DNA of 38,852 bases from Streptomyces amritsarensis (GCF_001953875.1 NZ_MQUR01000075.1:1-38852), one strand, 5' to 3'. Numbered from the stretch's first letter, positions 15,618-25,007 are shown. The notes: a model not told the origin generated them from the letters alone. Made by a program: numbers and translations.

Positions 15618-15670
15618 GTCCCGATCCCCGTAGCCCCTGCCTCACCCAGACACCACGAGAGTCCGCCGCC

Positions 15671-18600
15671 ATGTACGAGCTGTCCCGGATCCGCCTCTAC
15701 TCCATCGGGCCCGCCGGCGCACGCTACGCCGACACCGTGCTCGACCTGCGCGGAGTCGGCGAGCCGGTGCCCCACCCGGCGCCGGCACAGGCGGAGTTCT
15801 TCGAGGAGGAGCCGACCGGGCCGCCGCGCCGCCCCGCACCCGCCGGCGTGCTCTTCCTGGAGAACGGCGGCGGCAAGTCCGTCCTCCTCAAGCTGATCTT
15901 CTCGGTGATGCTCCCCGGCCACCGCAACACCCTCGGCGGCGCCAGCTCCGGCGTGCTGCGCAAGTTCCTGCTCGCCGACGACTGCGGCCACGTGGCCCTG
16001 GAGTGGCAGCACACCCAGACCGGCGAGTGCGTGGTCGTCGGCAAGGTCAGCGAATGGCGCGGCCGCCAGGTCTCCAACGACCCCCGCAAGTTCGCCGAGG
16101 CCTGGTACTCCTTCCGCCCCGGCCCCGGCCTGAGCCTCGACAGCCTGCCCGTGGCCGAGTCCACCGCCGTGCGCCCGCCCGTCGAGGGCGCCTCCGGCGC
16201 CCAGGGCCGGCGCCGCACCATGAAGGGCTTCCGCGACGCGCTCACCGAGGCGGGCAAGGCCTACCCGCACCTCGAGGTCTGCTTCGAGGAGATCCACGAC
16301 CGCTGGAACGAGCACCTCACCGAGCTCGGCCTCGACCCCGAACTCTTCCGCTACCAGCGCGAGATGAACGCCGACGAGGGCGAGGCGGCCGGCCTCTTCG
16401 CGGTCAAGAAGGACTCCGACTTCACCGACCTGCTGCTGCGCGCCGTCACCGACACCCGCGACACCGACGGCCTCGCCGACCTCGTCCACGGCTTCGGCAA
16501 CAAGCTCGGCCGCCGCGCCGAGCTCATGGCCGAACGCGACTTCACCGCCGGCTCCGTCGACCTCCTCACCAAGATCGTCGAAGCCGCCGCGACCCGCTCG
16601 CGGCTGCGCGACGTCCACGCGGGCGCCGAGCGCCGCACCCGCACCCTCGCCCGCAGGCTGTCCGCCCGCGCCGCCGAGGAGCGGGGCCGGGCCGCCGACC
16701 TCGCGCAGCGCGTCACCGCCGCCGCCCACGACGTCACCGCGGCCGAGTCCGCCCGCGCCCGCAGCGCGGCCGTCTCCGCCGAACTCGCCTACCGGCACGC
16801 CTCCCTGGCCCTGACCGTCGCCGACAAGGCCGCCGCCGCGCAGCGCCGCGAACTGCTCGACGCCCGCACGCTGCACTCCGCCTGGCAGGCCGCCGAGACC
16901 GTGCTGCGCCACCGCGCCGCCGCCGACCGCTCCGCCCGGGTCGCCGCAGCGATCCGGGAGGCCGAACGGGACGCCGCCCCGGCGCTCGCCGCCCGCGCCA
17001 CGGCCGCCGGTGAGCTCGTACGGGCCCTGCACACCGCCGCCGAGGAGGGCGAACGCCTCGCCAACGAGGAGGAGGAGCGCTCCGCCGCCCTCCAGGCCGC
17101 CGGCGAGGACTCCCACCGCGACGCCACCGCCGCCGCCACCGCCGCCCAGCGGGCCCGCAGCGAGGCCGAACACCTCCGGGCCAGGCTCAGCGAAGTCCAG
17201 CAGGAGACCGCCGAGGCCGTCCGCGCCGGCTGGCTCGACGACTCCGCGCCCGACGCCGACCCGGCGCGCGCAGCCCTCGCCGCCGCCGACGCCGAGAAGG
17301 CCGCCGTGGCCGCCTGGGACGAGTCCCGCGAGGCCGCCCGGGCCGCAGCCGAGGCCGCCCGGGAGGCCGCCGCCGCGGAATCCCGGGCCGAGCTGACCGC
17401 CGCCCGCGCCGCGGACGCCGCCGAGGCCGCCGCAGCCGCCCACGACGCCGAGCACCGCGCCGCCGCCTCCCTCGCGGCGTCCCCCCGCCTCGCCGAGCTC
17501 CTCGGGCTGCCCTCGGCCGCGGACGCCGCGGACGTGTCCCTCCCCTCGCCCCGCACGGGCGACGGCACCCCCGGCCCGGCCGTCGCGGGCCCGGGTGGCC
17601 CCGGCGGCCCGCACGGCGAGACGCCGGGCGCCGCACGCGCCGCCCTGGCCACCGCCGTGGGCCTGCTCACCGCCGAAGACCTCGACCGGGGCGCCGACGA
17701 CCTGCGCGAACTGCTGGCCGAAGGCGTCGCCTCGGCCGAACGCCAGCTGTTCGAGCTGCGCACCGCCGCCGCCGACGACGCCCGCATCCTCGGCGCGCTC
17801 GGCGACGGCGGCCTGCTGCCGCCCGGCCCCGACGTCCTCGCCACCGTCGAGTACCTCGGCGAACACGGCATCCCCGCACTGCCGGGTTGGCGCTACCTCG
17901 CCCAGGCCGTGGACCCCGCCGACCACGCCGCCGTCCTCGCGGCCCGCCCCGAACTCGTCGACGGCGTCGTCATCACCGACCCCGACACCCACGGCCGGGC
18001 CCGCGAGGTCCTCTCCGGCGCCGCCCTGCTGCCCCGCTCCACCGTCGCCGTCGGTACGGCCGCGGCCCTGCTCGCCCCCGTACCCCCGGCCGGACCGGAC
18101 GACGCCGTCTCAGGCATCTTCATCGTCACGCCGAACCCGGCCATGCACGACGAGCACGCCGCCGACGAGGAACGCCAGGCCCTGCGCACCCGCGCCGGCG
18201 CCCGCGACACCGAGATCTGCGACCTGGCCGCCCGCCTCGCAGGCGACCGCGAGCTGTCCGCACGGCTCGCCTCCTGGCGCGCCGGCTGCCCGGCCGGCCG
18301 CCTCACCGAGCTCGCCGAACAGGCCGCCGCCGCCCGGATGTTCGCCGAGGAGACCGACGCCGAGCTCGCGGAGGCCCGTACCGTACGCGCCGAGGCCGAC
18401 GAGGCCGCCGCCGACGCCGCCCGCGTCCGCGACGAACGCCAGGACACCGCCCAGCGCGCCCGCCGCGCCGCCGACGCCCTCGCCGGCCTCGCCTTCCGCC
18501 TGCGCGAGCGCGCCGGCTGGCAGGCCCGCGTACGCGAACTCGCCGACGAGGCCGCCGAGTCCGAGGCCCGCGCCGAGGTCTGCCTCGACCGGGCCCGCGC

Positions 18601-20398
18601 CGCCGACGAGGACCGCCGCGCCGCCCAGCGCGCCGCCGACGACGCCCGCCGCACCGCCCGGGCCCTGCGCGCCGAGCGTGCCGAGATCGCCGGCGCCCCC
18701 GACCAACTGCCCGACGGGCCGGACGGGCCGCGCGTCCCCCTGCCCGACCTGCGCGAGGCCTACCGCGCCGCGTCCCAGCTCTACGAGAAGGTCGGCGTCG
18801 GCGCCGACCTGCGCGCCGAACAGGCCCGCGCCGAGAGCGACGAGAGCGCCGCCCTCGCCGAACTCGACCGCCTCACCAACAAGGTCCGCACCCGCGCCGC
18901 GCAACTCCTGGAGGGCACCGACGGCGCGGACGGCCCGTCCCGCCAGGCCGCGGCCGCCCGCGCCGAGTCCCTCGTGCAGATGCTGGAGACGCGGGCGTCG
19001 GCCGCCAGCGAGCAGCTCGGCCGACTGCGCGGCGAGGCCGAACGGCACGCCCCCGCCGAAGGCGAGGCGCACACCGAACTCCCCGAGGAACTGGTCCCCG
19101 GGGACGTCGAGCAGGCGCAGGCCCTGCTGCGCACGGCCACCGCCCAGCTCGCCGCCCACACCGCGGCCGTCGAGGGGGCCCGCGCCGCCCACGCCGACCT
19201 GTTGCGCGCCCACCGCGCCGCCGAGGACGGCGCCGGCGGCTTCGACGAGACCGCGGCGCTGCTGCGGGACCTGCTGCGCGACCACACCCACCAGGACGAC
19301 GAGCAGGAGCCGGCGGCCCACCCCGGCACGCTGGAGGAGGCCCGCCAGTCGGCCACCGAGGCCCGCCGCTCCCTGCGCGGCTGCGCCGCCGACCTGTCGG
19401 CCGCCGAGTCCGCGGTGCGCGAGGCGAGCGACATCCTGGTCCGGCACGCCAACGCCACCCGCTACGAGCAGGTACGCACCCCCGCGCGCCAGCAGATCCG
19501 CGAACTGCCCGCCTCCGCCCTGCCCGAGCACGCGGCGGCCTGGGCGGCCGCCTTCGCGCCCCGGCTGCGCGTCCTCACCGACGAACTGGCGCAGCTGGAG
19601 CGCAACCGCGACAGCATCGTCGACCGGCTGCGCGGCCTCGTCGAATCCGCCCTGGCGACCCTCCGCTCCGCGCAGCGCCTCTCCCAGCTGCCCGAAGGCC
19701 TCGGCGAATGGTCCGGGCAGGAGTTCCTGCGGATCCGCTTCGAGGAGCCCGACCAGGCCACCCTGACGGAACGGCTGGGCGAGGTCATCGACGAGGCGAC
19801 CCGAACGGCCGTGAAGAAGAACAGCAGCGCCTCCTTCGGCGAGGGCCGCCGCGACGGCATGTCCCTGCTGCTGAGGGGCGTGCAGGCGGCCCTCGAACCC
19901 AAGGGGATCTCCGTGGAGATCCTCAAGCCGGACGCGGTGCTGCGCGCCGAAAGGGTGCCGGTGGGGCAGATGGGCGACGTGTTCTCCGGCGGGCAGCTGC
20001 TGACCGCCGCGATCGCGCTGTACTGCACGATGGCGGCGCTGCGCAGCAACGACCGGGGCCGCGACAAGCACCGGCACGCGGGCACGCTGTTCCTCGACAA
20101 CCCGATCGGCCGTGCCAACGCCACCTACCTGCTGGAGCTCCAGCGGGCCGTCTCGGACGCGCTCGGCGTGCAGCTGCTCTACACGACGGGACTGTTCGAC
20201 ACGACCGCCCTGGCCGAGTTCCCGCTGGTCATCCGCCTGCGCAACGACGCGGACCTGCGGGCGGGCCTGAAGTACATCAGCGTCGAGGAACACCTGCGCC
20301 CGGGCCTGCCGCAGCAGTCCCCGGAGGGGGAGGCCATCCACGGCGAGATCACGGCCACCCGGATGTTCCGCCGCGGCGCCGCCGCGCCGACCGCCTGA
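15671..20398 (+). CDS. SMC/MukB/JetC-like ATPase, no partner nuclease
   Basis: 1,575 residues. The N-terminal head (1 to ~300) has the P-loop LENGGGKSV (Lys69, Ser70). The usual first Gly of SMC P-loops is Leu here. A very Ala/Arg/Glu-rich coiled coil spans about 310-610. A globular hinge-like domain spans about 660-830 (GVASAERQLFELRTAAADDARILGAL...GWRYLAQAVDPADHAAVLAARPELVDGVVITDP). A second coiled coil reaches to ~1330. The C-terminal head has signature VFSGGQ (1437-1442) and Walker B GTLFLDNP (Asp1476, Asn1477). Asn replaces the catalytic Glu expected in SMC and ABC ATPases. ATG, weak RBS, 53 bases after the KITE-like gene. Two upstream in-frame codons are shadows. The protein probably entraps DNA as part of a Muk/Wadjet-like complex. 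Confidence 0.85.
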   Translation: MYELSRIRLYSIGPAGARYADTVLDLRGVGEPVPHPAPAQAEFFEEEPTGPPRRPAPAGVLFLENGGGKSVLLKLIFSVMLPGHRNTLGGASSGVLRKFLLADDCGHVALEWQHTQTGECVVVGKVSEWRGRQVSNDPRKFAEAWYSFRPGPGLSLDSLPVAESTAVRPPVEGASGAQGRRRTMKGFRDALTEAGKAYPHLEVCFEEIHDRWNEHLTELGLDPELFRYQREMNADEGEAAGLFAVKKDSDFTDLLLRAVTDTRDTDGLADLVHGFGNKLGRRAELMAERDFTAGSVDLLTKIVEAAATRSRLRDVHAGAERRTRTLARRLSARAAEERGRAADLAQRVTAAAHDVTAAESARARSAAVSAELAYRHASLALTVADKAAAAQRRELLDARTLHSAWQAAETVLRHRAAADRSARVAAAIREAERDAAPALAARATAAGELVRALHTAAEEGERLANEEEERSAALQAAGEDSHRDATAAATAAQRARSEAEHLRARLSEVQQETAEAVRAGWLDDSAPDADPARAALAAADAEKAAVAAWDESREAARAAAEAAREAAAAESRAELTAARAADAAEAAAAAHDAEHRAAASLAASPRLAELLGLPSAADAADVSLPSPRTGDGTPGPAVAGPGGPGGPHGETPGAARAALATAVGLLTAEDLDRGADDLRELLAEGVASAERQLFELRTAAADDARILGALGDGGLLPPGPDVLATVEYLGEHGIPALPGWRYLAQAVDPADHAAVLAARPELVDGVVITDPDTHGRAREVLSGAALLPRSTVAVGTAAALLAPVPPAGPDDAVSGIFIVTPNPAMHDEHAADEERQALRTRAGARDTEICDLAARLAGDRELSARLASWRAGCPAGRLTELAEQAAAARMFAEETDAELAEARTVRAEADEAAADAARVRDERQDTAQRARRAADALAGLAFRLRERAGWQARVRELADEAAESEARAEVCLDRARAADEDRRAAQRAADDARRTARALRAERAEIAGAPDQLPDGPDGPRVPLPDLREAYRAASQLYEKVGVGADLRAEQARAESDESAALAELDRLTNKVRTRAAQLLEGTDGADGPSRQAAAARAESLVQMLETRASAASEQLGRLRGEAERHAPAEGEAHTELPEELVPGDVEQAQALLRTATAQLAAHTAAVEGARAAHADLLRAHRAAEDGAGGFDETAALLRDLLRDHTHQDDEQEPAAHPGTLEEARQSATEARRSLRGCAADLSAAESAVREASDILVRHANATRYEQVRTPARQQIRELPASALPEHAAAWAAAFAPRLRVLTDELAQLERNRDSIVDRLRGLVESALATLRSAQRLSQLPEGLGEWSGQEFLRIRFEEPDQATLTERLGEVIDEATRTAVKKNSSASFGEGRRDGMSLLLRGVQAALEPKGISVEILKPDAVLRAERVPVGQMGDVFSGGQLLTAAIALYCTMAALRSNDRGRDKHRHAGTLFLDNPIGRANATYLLELQRAVSDALGVQLLYTTGLFDTTALAEFPLVIRLRNDADLRAGLKYISVEEHLRPGLPQQSPEGEAIHGEITATRMFRRGAAAPTA

Positions 20399-20410
20399 GG
20401 CGCCCGCACG

Positions 20411-20427
20411 CGGCCCCCGCAGGGCCG
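20411..20427 (+). terminator. Possible terminator of the SMC-like operon
   Basis: CGGCCC-ccgca-GGGCCG, a 6-bp stem with a 5-base loop, starts 12 bases after the stop codon of the SMC-like gene. Confidence 0.45.
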
Positions 20428-20589
20428 GGGCGCCGCCCGCCCGTGCGCGTGCCCCGCGTGCCTGTGCCGCCGCCGGCCCGGGGCCCCTCCCGGCGCGGCC
20501 CCGCCTGCGGCCGCCACGGGCCCGTGGACCCCGGCGTCGATCCGCCGCCGGTGCCCACGGCCCCACTCGGCCCGGCGCCACCCCAACGG

Positions 20590-20945
20590 CCTGCGCCCGG
20601 CCGCCCGGCCGTCTGCGCGGCCGGGGCCGCGCCGGCGCTCTGCGCCCGGGCCGGGGCCGCCCGGTCCGTGTGCGTCCCGGCCGGAGCCGTCGGGGCCGTG
20701 TACGCGCGGGCCGTCTGCGCCCGGCCCGGGGCCGTCCGGACTGTGTGCGCCCGGCCCGGGACCGCTCCGGCCGTCTGCGTTCGGCCCGTCTGCGTTCCGG
20801 CGGCCGGGGCCGTTCCGGCCGCGGCTCGTTCGCCCGGGGCCGTCCGGACCGTGTGAGCCCGGGCCGGGGCCGTCTGCGTACGGGCCGTGTGCGTTCCGGC
20901 CGGGGCCGTTCGGGCCGGGGGGCGTACGGGCTGTGGAACGTCCGC
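20590..20945. repeat. GC-rich degenerate repeat field
   Basis: About 350 bases built from imperfect copies of elements such as GGGGCCGTCCGGAC and GCCGTCTGCG at irregular ~25-50 base spacing. No gene can be supported. Read on the minus strand one phase would give a Gly/Pro/Asp-rich collagen-like sequence lying just beyond the stop of the neighbouring membrane-protein gene, in a different phase. It may be a decayed C-terminal tail or a repeat-filled spacer. Confidence 0.6.
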
Positions 20946-21380
20946 TCAGCGCTGCCCGAACCCCGCCAGGGGCCCGTCCTCGCGGGCTATTCGGGCCGGG
21001 CCGGCGAGCTTGCGCGCCGCCCGCGCCGCCTTGGCGGCCCGGCGCGCCTCGCGGCGGCGCAGCCGCGCGGTACTGCTCGGCTCGGACACGACCCCGTACC
21101 GCTGGTTCCACGTCTGCCGGGTGATCCACACGTCCAGCACGGCCCAGGTGGCCATGACGGTCGCCGCGACCGCGCCGAGCACCATCGGGAACGCCAGCCA
21201 GGAGCCGGTCAGGCTCAGGAAGAACGTGATCGTCGCCTGCGTCAGGGTCACGGCCACGACCAGCACCGCTCGCACCGCCGAGACCCGCACCGGATCCGGC
21301 ATCCGGCGCCGCCGCGCCGGCTCCTCCACCCACAGGCCGCGCCTCGCCGCTCCGGCGCCGCCGCCCTCGTCACTGCTCAT
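20946..21380 (-). CDS. Small two-helix membrane protein, unknown function
   Basis: 144 residues from the ATG at 21380. A GTG four codons upstream is also possible. A cytoplasmic Arg-rich lead is followed by two hydrophobic helices around residues 38-58 (VRAVLVVAVTLTQATITFFLSL) and 64-86 (WLAFPMVLGAVAATVMATWAVLDVWI). A strongly basic Ala/Arg C-terminal tail ends in GPLAGFGQR. I do not recognise a family, though similar small proteins are common in Streptomyces. It is divergent from the conservon operon, with 385 bases between the starts, and backs onto a GC-rich repeat field. The abrupt end and adjoining Gly/Pro-rich open phase raise the possibility that an ancestral C-terminus was lost by frameshift. 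Confidence 0.6.
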   Translation of the reverse strand: MSSDEGGGAGAARRGLWVEEPARRRRMPDPVRVSAVRAVLVVAVTLTQATITFFLSLTGSWLAFPMVLGAVAATVMATWAVLDVWITRQTWNQRYGVVSEPSSTARLRRREARRAAKAARAARKLAGPARIAREDGPLAGFGQR

Positions 21381-21765
21381 GGTCCGCTTCACTCCCCACC
21401 GCGGTCCGCCTCGCCTACCCCGACACGTCTACCCCGACATGTCCCTCGTACTGACAGACGTCCGGCGGCACCGGGAGATTCCCGAATCCCGGATGCCGTC
21501 CCAGGCGCCTAAGATCGCGGAACGAACAATTCCAGCCATCCATCAGGGTGCAGGAACTGACGCCCCACCAAGTGTCATCTGCCACATATCGGGCCGCTCT
21601 TGACCGGAAGTATCGGACAACTGGTGATCTTCACACGGGGGTCAGGCCGAAAACGTCCGGACACGCCTTCGAACCTACTCCCCAGCAGTAGTAGGCTCAC
21701 GCCGTTTAAATGACGGAACACCGACCCCCGGCAACGGGGTTGACCTGGGGGAGGCTGGGGAGGCC
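21381..21765. promoter_or_regulatory. Divergent region upstream of cvnA
   Basis: 385 bases without a gene. It holds a 14-base tandem duplication (CTACCCCGACACGT at 21415-21428, CTACCCCGACATGT at 21429-21442). It also has TTGACC at 21600-21605 as a possible -35, an inverted repeat CCTACT...AGTAGG (21674-21679 and 21690-21695), and an overlapping TAGGCT (21692-21697) as a candidate -10. These are candidate promoter and operator elements for the conservon. Two GGGGAGG boxes follow just before its ATG. Confidence 0.35.
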
Positions 21766-24573
21766 ATGCGCTTTCGCGGGAAATCCATCCGCCGGAAGAT
21801 CGTGGCGTTGCTCCTTGTGCCGCTCGTCTCCCTGACCGCCCTCTGGGGCTTCGCCACGGTCATCACAGGCCGTCAGGCCATCCAACTCTTCGACGTGGCC
21901 TACGTCATCGACAAGGTCGGCTACCCGATCGAGGACGTCGCCCGCGTCATCCAGAAGGAGCGGCGCCAGACCCTCGTCGTCCTCGGAGACCCCCGGGCCG
22001 CCACCGCCACCGCCGAACTCGCCAAGCGCCGCGCCGAGACCGACCAGGCCGTCGAGAAGATCAGCGTCAGCGCCCGCGACCCGAAGGTCGTCGACGAGCT
22101 CAGCCCGCAGAGCGCCCAGCGCCTGCGCTCGATCGTCACCGCGTTCCACGGCATCGGCTCCATGCGCCGCTCCGTCGACCAGAACGCCCTCGACCCCGGC
22201 CAGGCCCTCGAGCTCTACAACCGGCTGGTCGACCCCTGCTACGACTTCCTCATGAACCTCCACGGCCTGGACAACGTCGAGGTCGACAAGGAGGGCCGAG
22301 CCCTCGTCGGCATCAGCCGCGCCCGAGAGCTCCTCTCCCGCGAGGACGCCGTGATCGCCTCGGCCCTCGCCGCGCGCAACATCACCGCGGGCGACGTCCG
22401 CCGCGTCTCCGACTTCGCCGCCAACCGCACGCTGCTCTACGAGTTCAACCTCGTCACCCTCCCCGCCGGCGACCGGGAGATCTTCGAGCAGTACTGGAAG
22501 GACCCCCAGACCCACCCGCTGCGCGACGCGGAGGAGCGCTTCATCTCCGGCGGCGCCGTCAACAAGCCGCGCAACCTCACCGCCGCCCAGTGGGACGAGG
22601 CCTCCTCCAAGGTCCTCGACGACCTGGCGGGCATGAACACCGAAGCCGGCGACCGCTACCAGCGGCGCATCGAGCCCGTGGCCACCGACGTCATGATCCA
22701 GGCCGCCGGCGCCGGCATCCTCGGCTTCCTCGCCCTGATCGTGTCCCTCGTCCTCTCCGTGCGCATCGGCCGCGACCTGGTCCGCGACCTCTCCCGCCTG
22801 CGCAAGGAGGCCCACGAGGCCTCCGGCGTCCGCCTGCCCAGCGTCATGCGCCGACTCGCCGCCGGCGAACACGTGGACGTCGAGACCGAGGCGCCCCACC
22901 TCGAATACGAGAAGGACGAGGTCGGCCAGGTAGGCCAGGCCCTCAACACCCTCCAGCGCGCGGCCGTCGAGGCCGCCGTCAAGCAGGCCGACCTGCGGCG
23001 CGGCGTCTCCGAGGTGTTCGTCAACCTCGCCCGCCGCAACCAGGTGCTGCTGCACCGCCAGCTGACCCTCCTCGACACGATGGAGCGCCGCACGGAGGAC
23101 ACCGAGGAGCTCGCCGACCTCTTCCGCCTCGACCACATGACCACCCGCATGCGCCGCCACGCCGAGGGCCTGGTGATCCTCTCCGGAGCCGCCCCCTCCC
23201 GCCAGTGGCGCAAGCCCGTCCAGCTCATGGACGTCGTACGGGCCGCCGTCGCCGAGGTCGAGGACTACGAGCGGATAGAGGTACGCCGTCTCACCCGCCT
23301 CGGCATCGTCGGCCCGGCCGTCGCCGACGTCACCCACCTCATCGCCGAACTCCTGGAGAACGCCACGGTGTTCTCCCCGCCGCACACCGCGGTCCAGGTG
23401 CACGGCGAGCGCGTGGCCAACGGCTTCACCCTCGAGATCCACGACCGGGGCCTCGGCATGACCCCGGAGGCGCTGCTCGACGCGAACCTCCGGCTCGCCG
23501 AGACCCCCGAGTTCGAACTCTCCGACACCGACCGGCTCGGCCTGTTCGTCGTCAGCCGCCTCGCGCAGCGCCACAGCGTCAAGGTCGTCCTCCAGCCCAG
23601 CCCGTACGGGGGCACCACCGCGGTGGTCTTCCTCCCCTCGGCCCTGCTCACCGACGCCCCCGAGACCAGCGGCAGCGGCGTACGCCTCGACGGCCCCCGG
23701 CCCGGCAAGTCCGGCAGCAGGGCCGCGAAGGCCGGCCAGATCGGCAGGACCCACTCCGAGCGGCCCCTGACCTCCACCGCGGAGCGGGCGACCGCCGGCC
23801 GTCCGCTGCCCACCGCGGAACTGCGCGGCCCGGTCGAGCTGGAGGCCCCGCTCGTCGGCCGCGGCCTGGACGGCCTGGACGTCCTCGACGACCCCGTCGC
23901 ACTGGACGGCGGCCCGGCCGCCGCCGGCCGTCCCGGCGGCGCCCGCCCGGCCATGGCGACCCTCGACGACGAGACCCCGCCGAACGGCACCCCGCGCAGC
24001 GCCCTGCTCGGCCTGCGCCCGGCGGACCGGCCGCACACCGACCGGCACGCCGAACGCAACGGCGCCCGCGGCGGCGACCGCGACCGCGAGCCGACGGCCC
24101 CCACCGGACCGGTCCGGCTGGACACCCAGCGCCTGGAGGCCCCCCGCCCCGACGGCCCCCGCTCCCAGGGAGCCGTACCGCTGCCGCGCCGCCGTCCCAC
24201 CCCGACCCTGGTCGCCGAACACGGCCGCCGGGTGGATCCCCGCCCGGTCTCCGTGGTCCCGCAGCAGGCACCCACGGCCGGATCCGACGCCACGGAGATC
24301 GCCGTCGGCCCGGACACCGGCGGGCTGCCCCGCCGCATCCGCCAGGCCAGCCTGGCACCGCAGCTCAAGAAGTCCGCGTCGTCCGCGCCCGCCGAAGCCG
24401 CCCCCGACCAGGTGGCAGACCGTGACGCGGAGGACGTACGCACGCGCATGTCCGCACTCCAGCGTGGCTGGACGGCGGGCCGCAACCGGCACGCACAGCA
24501 GCAGTCCGAGACCGAGGCGGGCGCAACCCCCGCCGGCGGTCCCGCGAACGAGAACGAAGGGGACGGTCGATGA
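21766..24573 (+). CDS. cvnA: Conservon sensor kinase-like protein CvnA
   Basis: 935 residues. An N-terminal helix (13-33) and a second near 308-330 (AAGAGILGFLALIVSLVLSV) enclose an extracellular nitrate/nitrite-sensor-like (NIT) helical domain. A HAMP-like linker, a phosphoacceptor-like helical region (LADLFRLDHMTTRMRRHAEGLVILSG) and a HATPase_c domain follow, with N-box ELLENATVFSPP, G1 DRGLGM and G2 RLGLFVVSRLA. The last ~300 residues are a disordered Pro/Arg/Gly-rich tail, typical of CvnA. Known: in Streptomyces conservons CvnA acts with CvnB, C and D as a membrane G-protein-like complex affecting development and secondary metabolism. ATG preceded by GGGGAGG. It overlaps cvnB by ATGA. No P450 (CvnE) gene follows. 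Confidence 0.9.
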   Translation: MRFRGKSIRRKIVALLLVPLVSLTALWGFATVITGRQAIQLFDVAYVIDKVGYPIEDVARVIQKERRQTLVVLGDPRAATATAELAKRRAETDQAVEKISVSARDPKVVDELSPQSAQRLRSIVTAFHGIGSMRRSVDQNALDPGQALELYNRLVDPCYDFLMNLHGLDNVEVDKEGRALVGISRARELLSREDAVIASALAARNITAGDVRRVSDFAANRTLLYEFNLVTLPAGDREIFEQYWKDPQTHPLRDAEERFISGGAVNKPRNLTAAQWDEASSKVLDDLAGMNTEAGDRYQRRIEPVATDVMIQAAGAGILGFLALIVSLVLSVRIGRDLVRDLSRLRKEAHEASGVRLPSVMRRLAAGEHVDVETEAPHLEYEKDEVGQVGQALNTLQRAAVEAAVKQADLRRGVSEVFVNLARRNQVLLHRQLTLLDTMERRTEDTEELADLFRLDHMTTRMRRHAEGLVILSGAAPSRQWRKPVQLMDVVRAAVAEVEDYERIEVRRLTRLGIVGPAVADVTHLIAELLENATVFSPPHTAVQVHGERVANGFTLEIHDRGLGMTPEALLDANLRLAETPEFELSDTDRLGLFVVSRLAQRHSVKVVLQPSPYGGTTAVVFLPSALLTDAPETSGSGVRLDGPRPGKSGSRAAKAGQIGRTHSERPLTSTAERATAGRPLPTAELRGPVELEAPLVGRGLDGLDVLDDPVALDGGPAAAGRPGGARPAMATLDDETPPNGTPRSALLGLRPADRPHTDRHAERNGARGGDRDREPTAPTGPVRLDTQRLEAPRPDGPRSQGAVPLPRRRPTPTLVAEHGRRVDPRPVSVVPQQAPTAGSDATEIAVGPDTGGLPRRIRQASLAPQLKKSASSAPAEAAPDQVADRDAEDVRTRMSALQRGWTAGRNRHAQQQSETEAGATPAGGPANENEGDGR

Positions 24574-25007
24574 CCGCACCGCAGACCGGCAACGACAGCA
24601 GGGGCCGCGGCTCCGGCCCGCTCAACTGGCTCCTCGACGAGCTCGTCGACCGGGTCGGGTCCATCCGCAAGGCGGTGGTCCTCTCCGGCGACGGCCTGCC
24701 CACGGGCAGCTCCAAGGACCTGACCCGGGAGGACAGCGAGCACCTGGCGGCGGTCGCCTCCGGGTTCCACAGCCTGGCCAAGGGCGTCGGCCGGCACTTC
24801 GAATCCGGCCGGGTCCGCCAGACCGTGGTCGAGCTCGACGAGGCCTTCCTCTTCGTCATGGCCGCGGGCGACGGCAGCTGCCTGGCCGTGCTCGCCGACG
24901 CCGACTCCGACGTCGGGCAGGTCGCGTACGAGATGACGCTGATGGTCAAGCGGGTGGGGGACCACCTGGCGACGGCCCCACGCACCGGGCTGCCAGCCGG
25001 AGGGTGA
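24570..25007 (+). CDS. cvnB: Conservon roadblock/LC7 protein CvnB
   Basis: 145 residues, roadblock/LC7 fold: LNWLLDELVDRVGSIRKAVVLSGDGLPTGSSKDL, then HLAAVASGFHSLAKGVGRHFE, VELDEAFLFVMAAGDGSCLAVLAD and a final helix AYEMTLMVKRVGDHL. In conservons the homologue binds CvnA and the GTPase CvnD, resembling MglB with MglA, where it acts on GTP turnover. ATG overlaps the cvnA stop (ATGA), so the two are translationally coupled. cvnC starts ten bases after it. Full length, no irregularities. Confidence 0.92.
   Translation: MTAPQTGNDSRGRGSGPLNWLLDELVDRVGSIRKAVVLSGDGLPTGSSKDLTREDSEHLAAVASGFHSLAKGVGRHFESGRVRQTVVELDEAFLFVMAAGDGSCLAVLADADSDVGQVAYEMTLMVKRVGDHLATAPRTGLPAGG

Noticed and set aside
14744..15670. 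An upstream in-frame extension of the SMC-like gene starting at an ATG inside the KITE-like gene
   Set aside because: The extension is a shadow of the KITE-like coding phase (extreme Arg/Pro composition). The ATG at 15671 begins the normal head domain.
20179..21333. A 384-codon minus-strand frame through the end of the SMC-like gene and the repeat field
   Set aside because: It overlaps the SMC coding region and the small membrane protein in other phases and has no RBS or domain. It is noted only as the source of the collagen-like reading.
12815..21380. A JetD-type nuclease gene completing a Wadjet system
   Set aside because: Both strands around the operon were read; no frame resembles a nuclease or Toprim domain.
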